From Marinomonas balearica (GTDB taxonomy: Bacteria > Pseudomonadota > Gammaproteobacteria > Pseudomonadales > Marinomonadaceae): 64,000 bases of DNA. How positions within the stretch are numbered: the first letter of the stretch is position 1; each line of letters starts with the position of its first letter. The notes under the pieces are model-generated. The model was not told the origin of the DNA, did no database searches, and worked only from the letters and a program-made list of their open reading frames with translations. This document shows, piece by piece, positions 21,301 through 30,148 of this stretch. Both the position numbers and the translations under genes were made by a program. Where the stretch lies: positions 62,001-126,000 of the forward strand of contig NZ_SNXC01000016.1 in assembly GCF_004362145.1 (NCBI RefSeq), read 5' to 3'.

Positions 21301-22117
21301 TTGCACTAAGGTCATCGAAAAAGGCTTCAAAACCTTTAAGTTTATCTGCTTTCGTCACCACAATATAAATCGGAAAGGTCACACCCAATTCAGAAATCAA
21401 CTCATGGAGGCGGTTCTTTAAATGCTTTACATGCGCTTCTAGTACTTCTCGCTCCGTTGTGAGAATTTCATCTAATGGAAGCGCCAGTATTAAGCCATTA
21501 ATGGGCGCTTTTGATCGGCTGTCTTTTAGTACTCTTAAAAAGTTAATCCATTCATCATTGTTTTCATCTTCTGTATAGCGACCTGCGGTATCTATCAGAA
21601 TCGCTCTATCGGAAAACCACCAATCACAGTCACGCGTCCCACCGATTCCCTGGAAATGAAAGCGCTGATCATCTTTTAATGGAAAATCCAGCCCTGAACG
21701 TGCGAATAGCGTGCTTTTCCCAGCTCCTGATGGCCCTATTACCATATACCAAGGGAGCGCATACAATGCTTTATCGCCTCGATATTGAGCACCAAGCTGG
21801 GATGACTTAAGCGCTTTCAATACATCTGAAATCTTGTCCTGAAACAACCCTGTCGTTTCATTTCCGCTTGCATTATCCAGTTGGCTTTTAAGTTTTTTAG
21901 TACGTAAAAAGAACACCAGCTTATGAATAAGACAGCCTAGAATAAAACACGCCAAGATAGCGGCCATTACTTGAAGCTTCAACGTCTCATCAGAAAGGCC
22001 AACTTTGCTTCCTAACAACCAAATCAGAAGTAATATTGCGCAAATGCCTGCCGACATACCAAACAGGCGCGACAGCAGCAAACCTTTAAGTAGGCTGCCA
22101 ACGGAACTCTTAAACAT
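18356..22117 (-). CDS. tssM: T6SS membrane complex protein TssM (IcmF)
   Basis: Forms the trans-envelope complex with TssL and TssJ. Two membrane segments lie at about 17-37 and 48-70. A cytoplasmic GTPase-like domain follows, with an intact Walker A GPSGAGKS at 128-135 and DTAGRY. A third membrane segment is near residue 435-460 (SILGVLTVSGIGLFTTY). The remaining 800 residues are periplasmic and end with the beta-rich region that binds TssJ (LEWPMNDD, GDFELPKRLFG). At 1253 residues it is full length. The intact P-loop suggests nucleotide binding, which some family members have lost. Confidence 0.96.
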   Translation of the reverse strand: MFKSSVGSLLKGLLLSRLFGMSAGICAILLLIWLLGSKVGLSDETLKLQVMAAILACFILGCLIHKLVFFLRTKKLKSQLDNASGNETTGLFQDKISDVLKALKSSQLGAQYRGDKALYALPWYMVIGPSGAGKSTLFARSGLDFPLKDDQRFHFQGIGGTRDCDWWFSDRAILIDTAGRYTEDENNDEWINFLRVLKDSRSKAPINGLILALPLDEILTTEREVLEAHVKHLKNRLHELISELGVTFPIYIVVTKADKLKGFEAFFDDLSANETKSPWGIYTLEETENKSVDIAAVVETRLNDLYERLLEQTIQKVNLATDATNKVEAFQFPNQFSGAVDKLNELLRLLFKDNPYHESPWFAGVYFTSGTQEGDTLERSSNALKSVFAKVGRRFSKAKNKEQSYFIDKLFSDVIFPLKDAVRGNRKRQKLGRLAKTATVLSILGVLTVSGIGLFTTYTANQLLIADYEAKVKTLMQRVNDTTSSELDRLNAIVGMYQQYQKLENIQTYSPLQLVHQYSFVESHGEAIKRLLENTIADTIHQKAVPTLLSSLDEYVKSWPALDAAQRQNIQDDYYVSLKTYLMLTSNQDRFDMGFVSQAIGDMWYRSYQDAEVRLNFKDRQLLFSDMAKLYLTESILNTGEIRFIGHRGDQSNTNTPGYKNPWLLLAASEKSEDIVATAQSQLTTKADPDALYRRLIAEAKNRFPSLSLSDVLSQSGLSVMYSNVSVDGIFTQGAWFDYVSQRIEDVSEVASKGDWVLGVSQAASAEIDESVLHTLRKDIRKRYFNDYAHAWSQFLRSVKVSSFKNLAEATQGLKALGIENSPWKTLFDRIAIEISLVEPEYKVQLLAQFANTEETEAKADGLLEHADSALNQIPIDIPLIPDFEIAATDLLTLIQPEKGVSENTNLVLYQDAMGALSEEFEYILASADINAEAKSYARSLITGQTAGKRQLYSTWIQVNNILLEMSPLESKVLSKPFKAPLSYAWKTILASTRTAIQQDWERRVYASYLDKIHGRFPFKDNVVDAAPLDVQGLLLPDSGDFWLFFKDELEPFLRYSNNKWRNRTWLKQGLGVNRSFINSLAGANRISQALFKQGTTEMKMSYAVYPIPVPGVTESLFEVNGERYRYRNEPQEWREFVWRPVDNQGGAKVTVKTAYDSNPELLEESGQWALLRLLKKAIVHHIRGTEFELEWPMNDDSSAELNADFEGDTTDSLARTSSTSVKYRIRADREGSVLNTSIIGDFELPKRLFGAR

Positions 22118-22142
22118 CCTTGTTACCTTATTTAGAGTGAAT

Positions 22143-22928
22143 CTACCGAGTTAAAATATACTCGGCTTGCTCAATCCTATGAGCACTTTCATTCAGTGAA
22201 TATTTCATAACTGCACCGTATGTCAAAACCATAGACACCAATACGGCACCACCAACAGACAGCATCACCCAATAGGGTTGGCGTGTTCCAATTCTATAAA
22301 TTAGCTTATTTTCAGGTATTGCAGCTTCCGCTAACGTACGTGGAGCGGCTGAGAACGTATCGTCTAACTGGTTTCTAAACGTAGACAAGTAGGCTTGCAA
22401 CCGTTCATACCCTCTAATGCGATACATACCTTGGTAACCCAGTTGCAGACAGACGTAATAAAGACTGATGGTGACTTGGTTCTCTAACAGGTTTTCTCGT
22501 AAAAGATCGAGCTTATCAAAGAAGGCTTCCCCCGCCTTACTTTCACCAAAATACTCAATACAAAGAGGCCGGCTCATCCACTCTAGTTTGCTCTCTAAAT
22601 TTGACGACATAACAGCTTCATCAACATATGCAGCAAGCGCGAATTTTACATCCCGCGTCATCGCGGCTGACCACTCCATTTCAAATGCTCGACGTTCTAA
22701 ATCAGTAAACGCTTGCTCAACTGCTTTTCTAAAATCTATGCTTTCGTTGTTCGAGGCACCTGTTTCATGGCTTTGCGAGGACGCTACCTCCGGCTCTTGC
22801 TGAGTTGATTCAGCATTACTCGGCTCATTGCTTGCTATCCTAGCTTCTACTAGGCTAAAAATAGGTGCTGCACCTTCAACCAACGTAGCATCTAAAATAT
22901 TTAATTGACTGTCCATTTTATTACTCAT
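22143..22928 (-). CDS. tssL: T6SS membrane complex protein TssL (DotU)
   Basis: Inner-membrane partner of TssM. The DotU domain is clear: VEQAFTDLERRAFEME, KFALAAYVDEAVM, PLCIEYFGESKAGEAFFDKLD and YQGMYRIRG. One membrane anchor (WVMLSVGGAVLVSMVLTYGA) lies near the C-terminus and there is no OmpA-like peptidoglycan-binding domain after it. The N-terminal 75 residues are low-complexity and acidic. The start is uncertain: the ATG at 22926-22928 overlaps the tssK stop by eight bases, while one four codons later has TGAG in front of it. Confidence 0.94.
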   Translation of the reverse strand: MSNKMDSQLNILDATLVEGAAPIFSLVEARIASNEPSNAESTQQEPEVASSQSHETGASNNESIDFRKAVEQAFTDLERRAFEMEWSAAMTRDVKFALAAYVDEAVMSSNLESKLEWMSRPLCIEYFGESKAGEAFFDKLDLLRENLLENQVTISLYYVCLQLGYQGMYRIRGYERLQAYLSTFRNQLDDTFSAAPRTLAEAAIPENKLIYRIGTRQPYWVMLSVGGAVLVSMVLTYGAVMKYSLNESAHRIEQAEYILTR

Positions 22929-24258
22929 CAATCGGTATTAACTCAACTTGGGCATCGGCGAACTCACCAAATAGGATTCCAGATATTTTTTGTGATTTTT
23001 GAACACCTTCCCAAAGCACGCTGTCTTTACTAAGGAAAAAGTATTCGTAACCAGACTTTATACGAATCTTTGAAGGCACTCGCTGAATATGCTGCAACGT
23101 CAGTCCTGACATACCACTAGCAACGAGACCTTGAATATCGGTAGGCGACGCCAATTTCACTAGACTTGGCAATCGGTCTATCCAAGATGATTCTGAGCGT
23201 TCTAGATAGACAGCAAGATAAAAATCACACCGTTCCAAACTCGAGGAATTAATCAAAGAGGATTCGTATAATCCAGGCGCCTTCATATCAAACCGAATGG
23301 TCGCCTCCATCCTGACATTGCTTAACCCAAAGATTTCACGGATAGCGCCACATAATTCTGAAAACGTCGTCGAAAGGTTATCGTGTAAGTAAGGTTTTGT
23401 ATAAGGAACTCGATCTGGTTGAGTATGTAACGCCAATTTGTCGTGTGCTCGGCACAAGGTTGAATAGAGCTGAAGTGAAGAAGCGCTTGGATTTTGTTCT
23501 ATGATGCGAAACTCACTCAGAATTTCGCTGATGTCCGATACAAATAAAAAATCAGCCATCTCAGAAGCGGTATAACTGCCAACATCAGACACGTTGGTAC
23601 GGCGAGAATTGATCTCCTTAAAACGCACAGACAACAACTCACTCAAGCTATTTAGAGAGCTCATCAATGAATGAGATGCATGTACGCTAACTAGAGGAGG
23701 AACGTAGTCAGGGTCCAATTTATAAACACCATCAACCTCCTTCTTTATACGGGCAATATTTAGAGAGATGACCCGATTGGTCTCAGTGCCCTCTGCCATA
23801 AGATTTATCTGAGGCTGAGCAACCAATACTTCGCGCTTACGGTTTGCATCAAACCGATCAGCAACATCCACATATTCGGAACTCCAAGCAGCGTTCCCTT
23901 GCGTACTATACCCAGTAATATTATCGACTCCATCACTGTCTGCGATGGTAAGTTGAATATTGAGCTCAAGGTTTGACATATTTGCCAGCTCAAGGCGAAC
24001 GGGTAGATCGCGGCTTCGGTCATAATCTATAACCTGCCCATTGGGAAAGACCGCCAAGCAACGTGCTAAAACAAGGTATCCATTTTCAAGCGCACCAGTA
24101 TCCCAAGCAATGTCCCTCACTCCCCAAAAGTGAGATTCATATATCTTAGTTTTAAGCGACTGTATTTTTGCTTGATAAGCGTCCCAGACCTGAAAGTGCT
24201 GTTGCCCTAAAAAGACACCTTCAGCCCACACGACCTTCCTTAGACCTTGAAAATCCAT
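22921..24258 (-). CDS. tssK: T6SS baseplate-membrane connector TssK
   Basis: Trimeric connector that docks the baseplate onto TssL and TssM. The start MDFQGLRKVVWAEGVFLGQQHFQ carries the family signature (VxWxEGMFLxPQHFQ). The C-terminal region QHIQRVPSKIRIKSGYEYFFL is also typical. Eight upstream codons are open, but GGGAAGAGAG directly before the ATG at 24256-24258 favours the shorter 445-residue form. It follows tssJ after a 94-base gap. Confidence 0.95.
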   Translation of the reverse strand: MDFQGLRKVVWAEGVFLGQQHFQVWDAYQAKIQSLKTKIYESHFWGVRDIAWDTGALENGYLVLARCLAVFPNGQVIDYDRSRDLPVRLELANMSNLELNIQLTIADSDGVDNITGYSTQGNAAWSSEYVDVADRFDANRKREVLVAQPQINLMAEGTETNRVISLNIARIKKEVDGVYKLDPDYVPPLVSVHASHSLMSSLNSLSELLSVRFKEINSRRTNVSDVGSYTASEMADFLFVSDISEILSEFRIIEQNPSASSLQLYSTLCRAHDKLALHTQPDRVPYTKPYLHDNLSTTFSELCGAIREIFGLSNVRMEATIRFDMKAPGLYESSLINSSSLERCDFYLAVYLERSESSWIDRLPSLVKLASPTDIQGLVASGMSGLTLQHIQRVPSKIRIKSGYEYFFLSKDSVLWEGVQKSQKISGILFGEFADAQVELIPIDE

Positions 24259-24352
24259 ATCTCTCTTCCCTGATAAATACATTCAAATGAATTAGAACAA
24301 CGACTAAATCATTTCGCCTTAGAAATACTGGTAAGCAGTATTGGCTAATGTG

Positions 24353-24811
24353 TTAACGAGGCTCCATCTCAATATCATATCCCTCGATATTGAGCTCAAG
24401 TTTTGCAGTTTTGCTTAGCAAACCCGATTGGATTTTATCGTATACCTTCCAAACGCCTTCTCTAGATCGGAAGAACGCCATGACTCCAACATGTTTAGCG
24501 GCTTCAATTCGTTCGAAAACCAGCTCACCATGATAATCAGGCGAGATAATAAACTCTTCGACAGACAGAACCGTATCTTGCAGAGCAGACTCTGATGATT
24601 TCCAAAGGTCATCATAGCTGGCTTCTTCAAATAGGCGGGCATCATTTAACTGATAAACACGAACGATGACGGAGTAAACATTATCGTAAGCATCAGGGTT
24701 TAGGCGGCTAGCAGCATTTACATCTATAGACAAACGGTTTGTAGAACAACCAAATAGAGAGATTGCCAAAAGCAAGGCAACAGTAGATTTGAAAATATGA
24801 ATGGGTAGCAT
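24353..24811 (-). CDS. tssJ: T6SS outer-membrane lipoprotein TssJ
   Basis: Anchors the TssM periplasmic domain to the outer membrane. The first 22 residues form a lipoprotein signal peptide with lipobox LFGC, giving Cys22 as lipidation site. The mature domain contains VRVYQLNDARLFEEASYDDLW, the usual TssJ core. Length is 152. AGGAAGGCTAGG precedes the ATG. It is the first gene of the T6SS set, with a promoter-like sequence upstream. Confidence 0.93.
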   Translation of the reverse strand: MLPIHIFKSTVALLLAISLFGCSTNRLSIDVNAASRLNPDAYDNVYSVIVRVYQLNDARLFEEASYDDLWKSSESALQDTVLSVEEFIISPDYHGELVFERIEAAKHVGVMAFFRSREGVWKVYDKIQSGLLSKTAKLELNIEGYDIEMEPR

Positions 24812-24825
24812 CCTAGCCTTCCTGA

Positions 24826-24842
24826 ACTAACGTCCTGTTAGT
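24826..24842. promoter_or_regulatory. Palindrome in the tssJ leader
   Basis: ACTAAC and GTTAGT form a perfect 6-bp inverted repeat around GTCCT, 15 to 31 bases before the tssJ start codon. It could be an operator for the T6SS operon or a small leader hairpin. Confidence 0.35.
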
Positions 24843-24862
24843 GATTAAGTATCAACGCGGCG

Positions 24863-24892
24863 ATATTTTGCTTATTTTTTCAGCGCGGTCAA
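24863..24892 (-). promoter_or_regulatory. Candidate promoter of the T6SS operon
   Basis: On the minus strand TTGACC (24887-24892) is followed after 18 bases by AAATAT (24863-24868), about 50 bases before tssJ. The -35 is good and the -10 only fair. No sigma-54 motif was seen in the 230 bases before tssJ. Confidence 0.45.
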
Positions 24893-25046
24893 GCTTTTTA
24901 TTTAAAAATATTTTAAAGCCCTAACACTCTTATCGAGCAAAAAGCTTAAACAGCCTTGAGTAATAAACGACTCTAAATGAGCATGAATGTAAGCAATTCT
25001 AGGGCAGAAACAGTTTACTCTGTTCCAAATAAAGACTGGATAAAAA

Positions 25047-25074
25047 CAAAAAAAGCCAGCTAAATAGCTGGCTT
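25047..25074 (-). terminator. Terminator of the downstream tRNA-Phe gene
   Basis: A 10-bp perfect stem (AAGCCAGCTA / TAGCTGGCTT) is followed on the minus strand by a T-rich tract. It lies seven bases past the tRNA 3' end. Confidence 0.88.
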
Positions 25075-25080
25075 AAATAA

Positions 25081-25156
25081 TGGTGCCCAGAGGCGGAATC
25101 GAACCACCGACACGAGGATTTTCAATCCTCTGCTCTACCGACTGAGCTATCTGGGC
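25081..25156 (-). tRNA. tRNA-Phe (anticodon GAA), second copy
   Basis: A 76-base tRNA that begins GCCCAGATAGCTCAG and ends with an encoded CCA. The acceptor stem GCCCAGA / TCTGGGC pairs fully. The anticodon stem GAGGA / TCCTC closes the loop TTGAAAA, giving GAA. The T arm contains GGTTCGATTCC. It is identical to the copy 148 bases upstream in transcription. Confidence 0.97.
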
Positions 25157-25193
25157 AAAAATGCTATGTACTTACTTATTGAAAAAGCACACA

Positions 25194-25216
25194 TAAAAAA
25201 ACCAGCAAAAGGCTGG
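25194..25216 (-). terminator. Terminator between the two tRNA-Phe genes
   Basis: On the minus strand CCAGC and GCTGG form a short stem followed by seven T residues, 13 bases past the first tRNA. The stem is only 5 bp, so termination may be partial and allow expression of the second copy from the same promoter. Confidence 0.7.
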
Positions 25217-25228
25217 ATTTTAAAATAA

Positions 25229-25304
25229 TGGTGCCCAGAGGCGGAATCGAACCACCGACACGAGGATTTTCAATCCTCTGCTCTACCGACTGAGCTATCT
25301 GGGC
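25229..25304 (-). tRNA. tRNA-Phe (anticodon GAA), first copy
   Basis: Same 76-base sequence and cloverleaf as the second copy, with GAA anticodon and encoded CCA. It is promoter-proximal. Confidence 0.97.
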
Positions 25305-25315
25305 AAGTGCGGCGT

Positions 25316-25343
25316 ATTATAAACGACGTTTTAGATGGGTCAA
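25316..25343 (-). promoter_or_regulatory. Strong sigma-70 promoter of the tRNA-Phe pair
   Basis: TTGACC (25338-25343) and a consensus TATAAT (25316-25321) are 16 bases apart. The bases between the -10 box and the tRNA are GC-rich (ACGCCGCAC), the type of discriminator found in growth-rate and stringently controlled stable-RNA promoters. Confidence 0.88.
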
Positions 25344-25423
25344 CACTTTTTTCAATTTTTTTAACAATCACTTAGAGATTTAACCATACTGAATTCGTTC
25401 ACTAAACATTCGCTCCTTAGCTA

Positions 25424-25452
25424 TTCGCAGCCTTTACCCCCTCTGGTATGAT
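25424..25452 (+). promoter_or_regulatory. Candidate promoter of trmL
   Basis: An extended -10 element TGGTATGAT ends at 25452, with TTCGCA (25424-25429) 17 bases upstream of the TATGAT hexamer. It lies 28 bases before the trmL start codon. Confidence 0.5.
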
Positions 25453-25479
25453 GCTAGGAATTTATTGGAGAGTTCATCG

Positions 25480-25953
25480 ATGCTTCACATTGTTTTATAC
25501 CAGCCAGAAATTCCACCCAATACAGGTAACGTCATTCGCCTATGCGCCAACACTGGCTATCAATTGCATTTGATCGAGCCATTTGGATTTGACCTAGACG
25601 ATAAAAAGCTACGAAGAGCTGGGCTCGATTACCATGAATTTACGCATGTGAAAAAGTATCCCGACTGGGAACACTTTATTAATCAGAACAATGATTTGGG
25701 TACTTTGTACGCACTTACAACGAAAGGAAGTCGCACTCACAGCGAAGCCGAGTTTAAAGAAAATGATGTGCTAGTATTTGGCCCCGAGACACGAGGTTTA
25801 CCCGCTGAGTTTATTGATTCGCTACCAAAATCTCAACGCCTGAGACTTCCTATGCAAGCGGACTCTAGAAGCTTAAATCTATCCAATACGGTTGCAGTCA
25901 TGGTGTATGAATCTTGGCGTCAACTCGACTATAAAATGCCTTCATCGGACTAG
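25480..25953 (+). CDS. trmL: tRNA (cytidine/uridine-2'-O-)-methyltransferase TrmL
   Basis: SPOUT-class methyltransferase that modifies the wobble base (position 34) of tRNA-Leu isoacceptors. The sequence has [21 protein letters not shown] at the start, the [11 protein letters not shown] motif and the C-terminal trefoil-knot segment [19 protein letters not shown], which bind S-adenosylmethionine. The 157-residue length is typical. The ATG at 25480-25482 was chosen over an upstream TTG because GGAG sits nine bases before it. The next gene begins eight bases after its stop. Confidence 0.95.
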   Translation: MLHIVLYQPEIPPNTGNVIRLCANTGYQLHLIEPFGFDLDDKKLRRAGLDYHEFTHVKKYPDWEHFINQNNDLGTLYALTTKGSRTHSEAEFKENDVLVFGPETRGLPAEFIDSLPKSQRLRLPMQADSRSLNLSNTVAVMVYESWRQLDYKMPSSD

Positions 25954-25961
25954 TTTTTTAT

Positions 25962-27062
25962 ATGAACTCACTTGGATTATTTTTAAAAAATCGAAGCCAA
26001 GGACGCCAACGCTTTAAAAAAGTAGTCCATCAACACGCCGTGAAAGATTTGAATCGGCGATTTGTCATGCTCGCAGGTGTCGTCATATGTCATAGCATTG
26101 CTATGGTTTTATTTGAAGATTTAGACTGGTGGCAAGCATTTTGGCTAACGATGACCTCTGCCAGTACAACGGGTTATGGCGACATTTCCGCCGTAACATT
26201 TTGGGGACAATTCGCGACCATTGTTCTTATCTATGGTTTAGGTATTACACTACTGGCACAAATCGCCAGTGATTACGTTGAGCTGCGTTTGAGTCAACGC
26301 GACATGCGTATTAAAGGAAAAATGGAGTGGAGCACTATGCGCGATCATCTACTTATAATAAATACACCGGCGTTACACACAGAGCGCTATCTCAAATTGC
26401 TCATAACACAAATAAGCCACACTCCTGAGCTAGAAGACACGCCTATTCAAATTTTAACGCCCCACTTCCCCGACGGTTTACCAGAGAATATAAGAGAAAT
26501 GGGGGTTGTTCACCATACTGGCGATGCAACAGAACCGGGCAAGCTTGAAGCATCCGGCGTAGACAAAGCCAAGTACATCATTGTGTTATCACCTGACAGC
26601 CAAAATGATCACAGTGATAGCGTAGTATTTGATACTCTCCATAGAATTCACGAAACAGGCTCTGAGGCATTTTTACTCGCGGAAGCCGTGAACGATTTAA
26701 ACAGAGATCGTTTTAGAAAAGCAGGGGCAGACGCCGTCATACGCCCTATCAGAGCGTACCCAGAAATGTTAGTAAGATCTTTGATTGCGCCAGGTACTGA
26801 GCAAGTCTTAGAAAACCTATTTAGGTACCAAGGCGATCATACCGTTCGTATTGACGTTAACCTCACTAATGTCACTTGGGCTGACGTTGTGACGCGTCTC
26901 ATTCAGGCAAATATCGGTACAGCATTGGGTTATGAAGACGAGTTTGGAAATATCATTACTCATCCGAATACACATTCATCGATTAGCGCAAAATCGCTAA
27001 TTGTGCTCGTCGGCGATGACTCCAATATACGTTCGGGCGATGAGATTAGAGCTCTTTTCTAA
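25962..27062 (+). CDS. Two-TM potassium channel with RCK/TrkA-N domain
   Basis: Putative K+ channel of the inner membrane. Two hydrophobic segments flank a pore loop with the selectivity filter TTGYGD at residues 69-74. The rest of the 366-residue protein is a cytoplasmic RCK-like region: the nucleotide fold is recognised from HLLIINTP, HHTGDATEPGKLEASGVDKAKYIIVLSPDSQND and a C-terminal second half. The usual GxGxxG dinucleotide motif is not obvious, so the ligand may differ from NAD. It is spaced eight bases from trmL with no good ribosome-binding site, which suggests translational coupling. Confidence 0.87.
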   Translation: MNSLGLFLKNRSQGRQRFKKVVHQHAVKDLNRRFVMLAGVVICHSIAMVLFEDLDWWQAFWLTMTSASTTGYGDISAVTFWGQFATIVLIYGLGITLLAQIASDYVELRLSQRDMRIKGKMEWSTMRDHLLIINTPALHTERYLKLLITQISHTPELEDTPIQILTPHFPDGLPENIREMGVVHHTGDATEPGKLEASGVDKAKYIIVLSPDSQNDHSDSVVFDTLHRIHETGSEAFLLAEAVNDLNRDRFRKAGADAVIRPIRAYPEMLVRSLIAPGTEQVLENLFRYQGDHTVRIDVNLTNVTWADVVTRLIQANIGTALGYEDEFGNIITHPNTHSSISAKSLIVLVGDDSNIRSGDEIRALF

Positions 27063-27073
27063 GAGCTCTTTTT
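27048..27073 (+). terminator. Terminator overlapping the channel stop codon
   Basis: Two copies of the self-complementary AGAGCTCT (27048-27055 and 27062-27069) pair across a 6-base loop and are followed by a run of T residues. The stem includes the last codons of the channel gene. Confidence 0.7.
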
Positions 27074-27097
27074 AGAGTTCTTTCAGTCTTTCATTGT

Positions 27098-27640
27098 TTA
27101 AAAGGACGAATTAGGCTCATTCAAAAACGCTGTTTCTTCAAGAGAGTTTGTTCGTCCTAAAATTTGATTACGATGCGGATAGCGCCCAAATCGTTCAATG
27201 ATGACTTTGTGCTTAAGCTCAAATTCGTAATTGTTTTCTAAACCAGGTTGATCAAAAAGCCTAATCGCCTCTTCATGAACGACAAGCGATTCACTGTGCA
27301 TATAGGGCATATAGAGAAAGCTTCTTTGCAGTATCGGCAGTTCGTTATCCAACCCCTTGGCGACAGCCTCTTGAGCTAACACCAGCGCCATGGGATCTTG
27401 TGCAAATGATCGTACGGTGTCACGATAAATGTTTCTAGAAAACTGATCGAGCACTATGATTTCCGCTAAGCGCCCTAGAGCAGAGTTTCGCCAAGTATAC
27501 AGCTCCCCTTTTGAGGCTTGATCGAGGACATCTCCAAATAATTCGGTAAGCTTACGATCAAATTCGACATCTTTTTTGTACCATTGATCGGGAGTACAAG
27601 ATTCAAACCAAAACTCGATAACATCATCACTTGCTGACAT
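27098..27640 (-). CDS. DUF924 family protein
   Basis: A 180-residue cytoplasmic, helical protein of the DUF924 (TPR-like) family. Recognisable segments are VIEFWFE at the start, PDQWYKKDVEFDRKL, LGRLAEIIVLDQFSRNIYRDT, FLYMPYMHSESL and FGRYPHRN near the end. The biochemical function of the family is not established. It converges on the potassium channel gene and is separated by more than 100 bases from yfhL, so it is probably expressed alone. Confidence 0.85.
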   Translation of the reverse strand: MSASDDVIEFWFESCTPDQWYKKDVEFDRKLTELFGDVLDQASKGELYTWRNSALGRLAEIIVLDQFSRNIYRDTVRSFAQDPMALVLAQEAVAKGLDNELPILQRSFLYMPYMHSESLVVHEEAIRLFDQPGLENNYEFELKHKVIIERFGRYPHRNQILGRTNSLEETAFLNEPNSSF

Positions 27641-27721
27641 ACTGTCACCTTTTGATAAAAGTGTTTGTGAGCGAATAAACAGATCAAAAGTATAGCGTGA
27701 ATAAGCTCAATTCGTACGCAC

Positions 27722-27746
27722 AAAAAAGCCAGACATAAGTCTGGCT
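27722..27746 (-). terminator. Terminator of the coaD-yfhL unit
   Basis: AGCCAGAC and GTCTGGCT form an 8-bp perfect stem with a 4-base loop, followed on the minus strand by six T residues, 33 bases past the ferredoxin stop. Confidence 0.88.
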
Positions 27747-27778
27747 CGTTCGTAAGAATGCTGGAATTTAGAATTAAC

Positions 27779-28057
<279 letters not shown>

Positions 28058-28089
28058 CTAGCCTATCATAAACTTGCTGAAAGTCGTTC

Positions 28090-28617
<528 letters not shown>

Positions 28618-28736
28618 CTATCGTAGCTGAACATTCCCAATTTTAGGGGCGCATCATAAAGGATTACGCCCTGCTTCTCAATTCCTAAGCTGGATAGTGA
28701 GCATACACCAGCTCTATATACTTAACTTAAAGCAGT

Positions 28737-29279
28737 TTAGATCACATATGGTCTTAAGAATTGCTGCAATATTGTAATGCTCAGAAAAATAAAGATAGGC
28801 GACAAATCTAAACCACCTAGATTAGGCAGAAACTTATGGCACAAACGATAAAGCGGATCACAGACCTGACGGACAACCATTGCTCCTGGATGATCTGCAT
28901 GTGGAGCGACCCAACTTAAAACGACTGTAATAATGACTGCCCAGAAATACAGCTGCAAAATATTATAAAGCAGACCTGCTACGGTATAGATTACATAATG
29001 CGCTGGTGTCGCATTAAAGTTCGCAATCATAAAGATTAGAAAAACCATGATAAATTGCACCAGAAGCGCTAAAACAACGGATGAAGTATCAAGACGTCCA
29101 ATAGGTGGAATAACCTTGCGCAAAGGCAAAAGTACTGGACTAGTCGCCTTCACAATTGCTTGGCTGATTGGATTATAGAAATCAGCGCGACTTAGTTGTA
29201 AAAGCAATCTAAGTACTACTACGAATAGATACAGACTGCCTAATGTTTTTACGATCAAAATAAACGGATCACCGCCCAT
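28737..29279 (-). CDS. yggT: YggT family membrane protein
   Basis: Inner-membrane protein of 180 residues with two tandem YggT repeats, each with two hydrophobic segments. The repeat signatures are NPISQAIVKATSPVLLPLRKVIPP and GAMVVRQVCDPLYRLCHKFLPN followed by DLSPIFIFL. Its biochemical role is not defined; the family is linked to osmotic and cell-shape functions. It sits eight bases after proC, completing the conserved yggS-proC-yggT group. Confidence 0.92.
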   Translation of the reverse strand: MGGDPFILIVKTLGSLYLFVVVLRLLLQLSRADFYNPISQAIVKATSPVLLPLRKVIPPIGRLDTSSVVLALLVQFIMVFLIFMIANFNATPAHYVIYTVAGLLYNILQLYFWAVIITVVLSWVAPHADHPGAMVVRQVCDPLYRLCHKFLPNLGGLDLSPIFIFLSITILQQFLRPYVI

Positions 29280-29287
29280 AAATACCT

Positions 29288-30109
29288 CTAACTGTTCGCC
29301 ATTTCACTGGCAAGTTCTTTAGAACGCTTTACGCAAGCGCGCATAGCATCATCCATTACCTTATCTATATTGGCATCATTTAGTGAATTCAAGGCTTGTT
29401 CTGTCGTGCCATTGGGTGACGTAATATTAACGCGTAGCTGAGCAATAGAATCATCGATTTCGGTTGCCATTTTAGCAGCACCCAGCATCGTCTGAGCGGC
29501 CAATTTACGACTATTTTCTTCTGACATCCCCTGCTCGATACCCGATTTAATCATAGACTCTAGGATTCGGAAAAAATAGGCGGGGGCACTGCCCGACAAC
29601 GCGGTAACCTGATGCATTTGCGTTTCATTTTCAACCCAAACACAATCACCAAAGCTGTTAAAGACACTCGTGATCCAGTCTTTTTGCTCTTCTGTCGTTG
29701 CGTCATTCGCCACCAAACCACTCATACCACTCATGACCAACGCAGGAGTATTCGGCATACTTCTAACAACCGCAGCTGGCGTCGGCAACCAAGATTCTAT
29801 CGAACTGATTTCTACTCCGGCGGCAACAGACACATACATTTGACTCGAAGAAATAACGTCAGCAGCTTGTTCTAAGACACTTCGAACCTGATTAGGCTTC
29901 ACACACAAAAAGACGATATCAGCCGATGCGATAGCCTCGTTATTTGATGCCATCATTTTTAAACCAAATTTGGCTTCAAGTTCAGGAAAAGAGTCCGTGT
30001 TAAGGGCCGTGCCACAGATTTTGTCTGCGGGGTAGCCACTGGCGACTAAACCACCAATAATGGCTGAAGCCATATTGCCCACACCAATAAACGCTATACG
30101 TAAAGACAT
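29288..30109 (-). CDS. proC: Pyrroline-5-carboxylate reductase
   Basis: Last step of proline synthesis: NAD(P)H-dependent reduction of 1-pyrroline-5-carboxylate. The Rossmann motif is at the N-terminus (IAFIGVGNMASAIIGGL). The C-terminal dimerisation domain has LSGSAPAYFFRILES and the family signature ending LRVNITSPNGTTEQAL. Length of 273 is normal. It lies between yggS and yggT. Confidence 0.96.
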   Translation of the reverse strand: MSLRIAFIGVGNMASAIIGGLVASGYPADKICGTALNTDSFPELEAKFGLKMMASNNEAIASADIVFLCVKPNQVRSVLEQAADVISSSQMYVSVAAGVEISSIESWLPTPAAVVRSMPNTPALVMSGMSGLVANDATTEEQKDWITSVFNSFGDCVWVENETQMHQVTALSGSAPAYFFRILESMIKSGIEQGMSEENSRKLAAQTMLGAAKMATEIDDSIAQLRVNITSPNGTTEQALNSLNDANIDKVMDDAMRACVKRSKELASEMANS

Positions 30110-30148
30110 TAACCATCCTATATTAAAATTGTAAGAATTGAAGCTGGA

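Noticed and set aside
24950..25046. Small gene between tssJ and the tRNA-Phe genes
   Set aside because: No frame with a ribosome-binding site or recognisable product; the bases look like promoter and terminator sequence.
27475..27723. 82-residue frame overlapping the start of the DUF924 gene
   Set aside because: Runs in another frame over conserved DUF924 codons and has no start signal.
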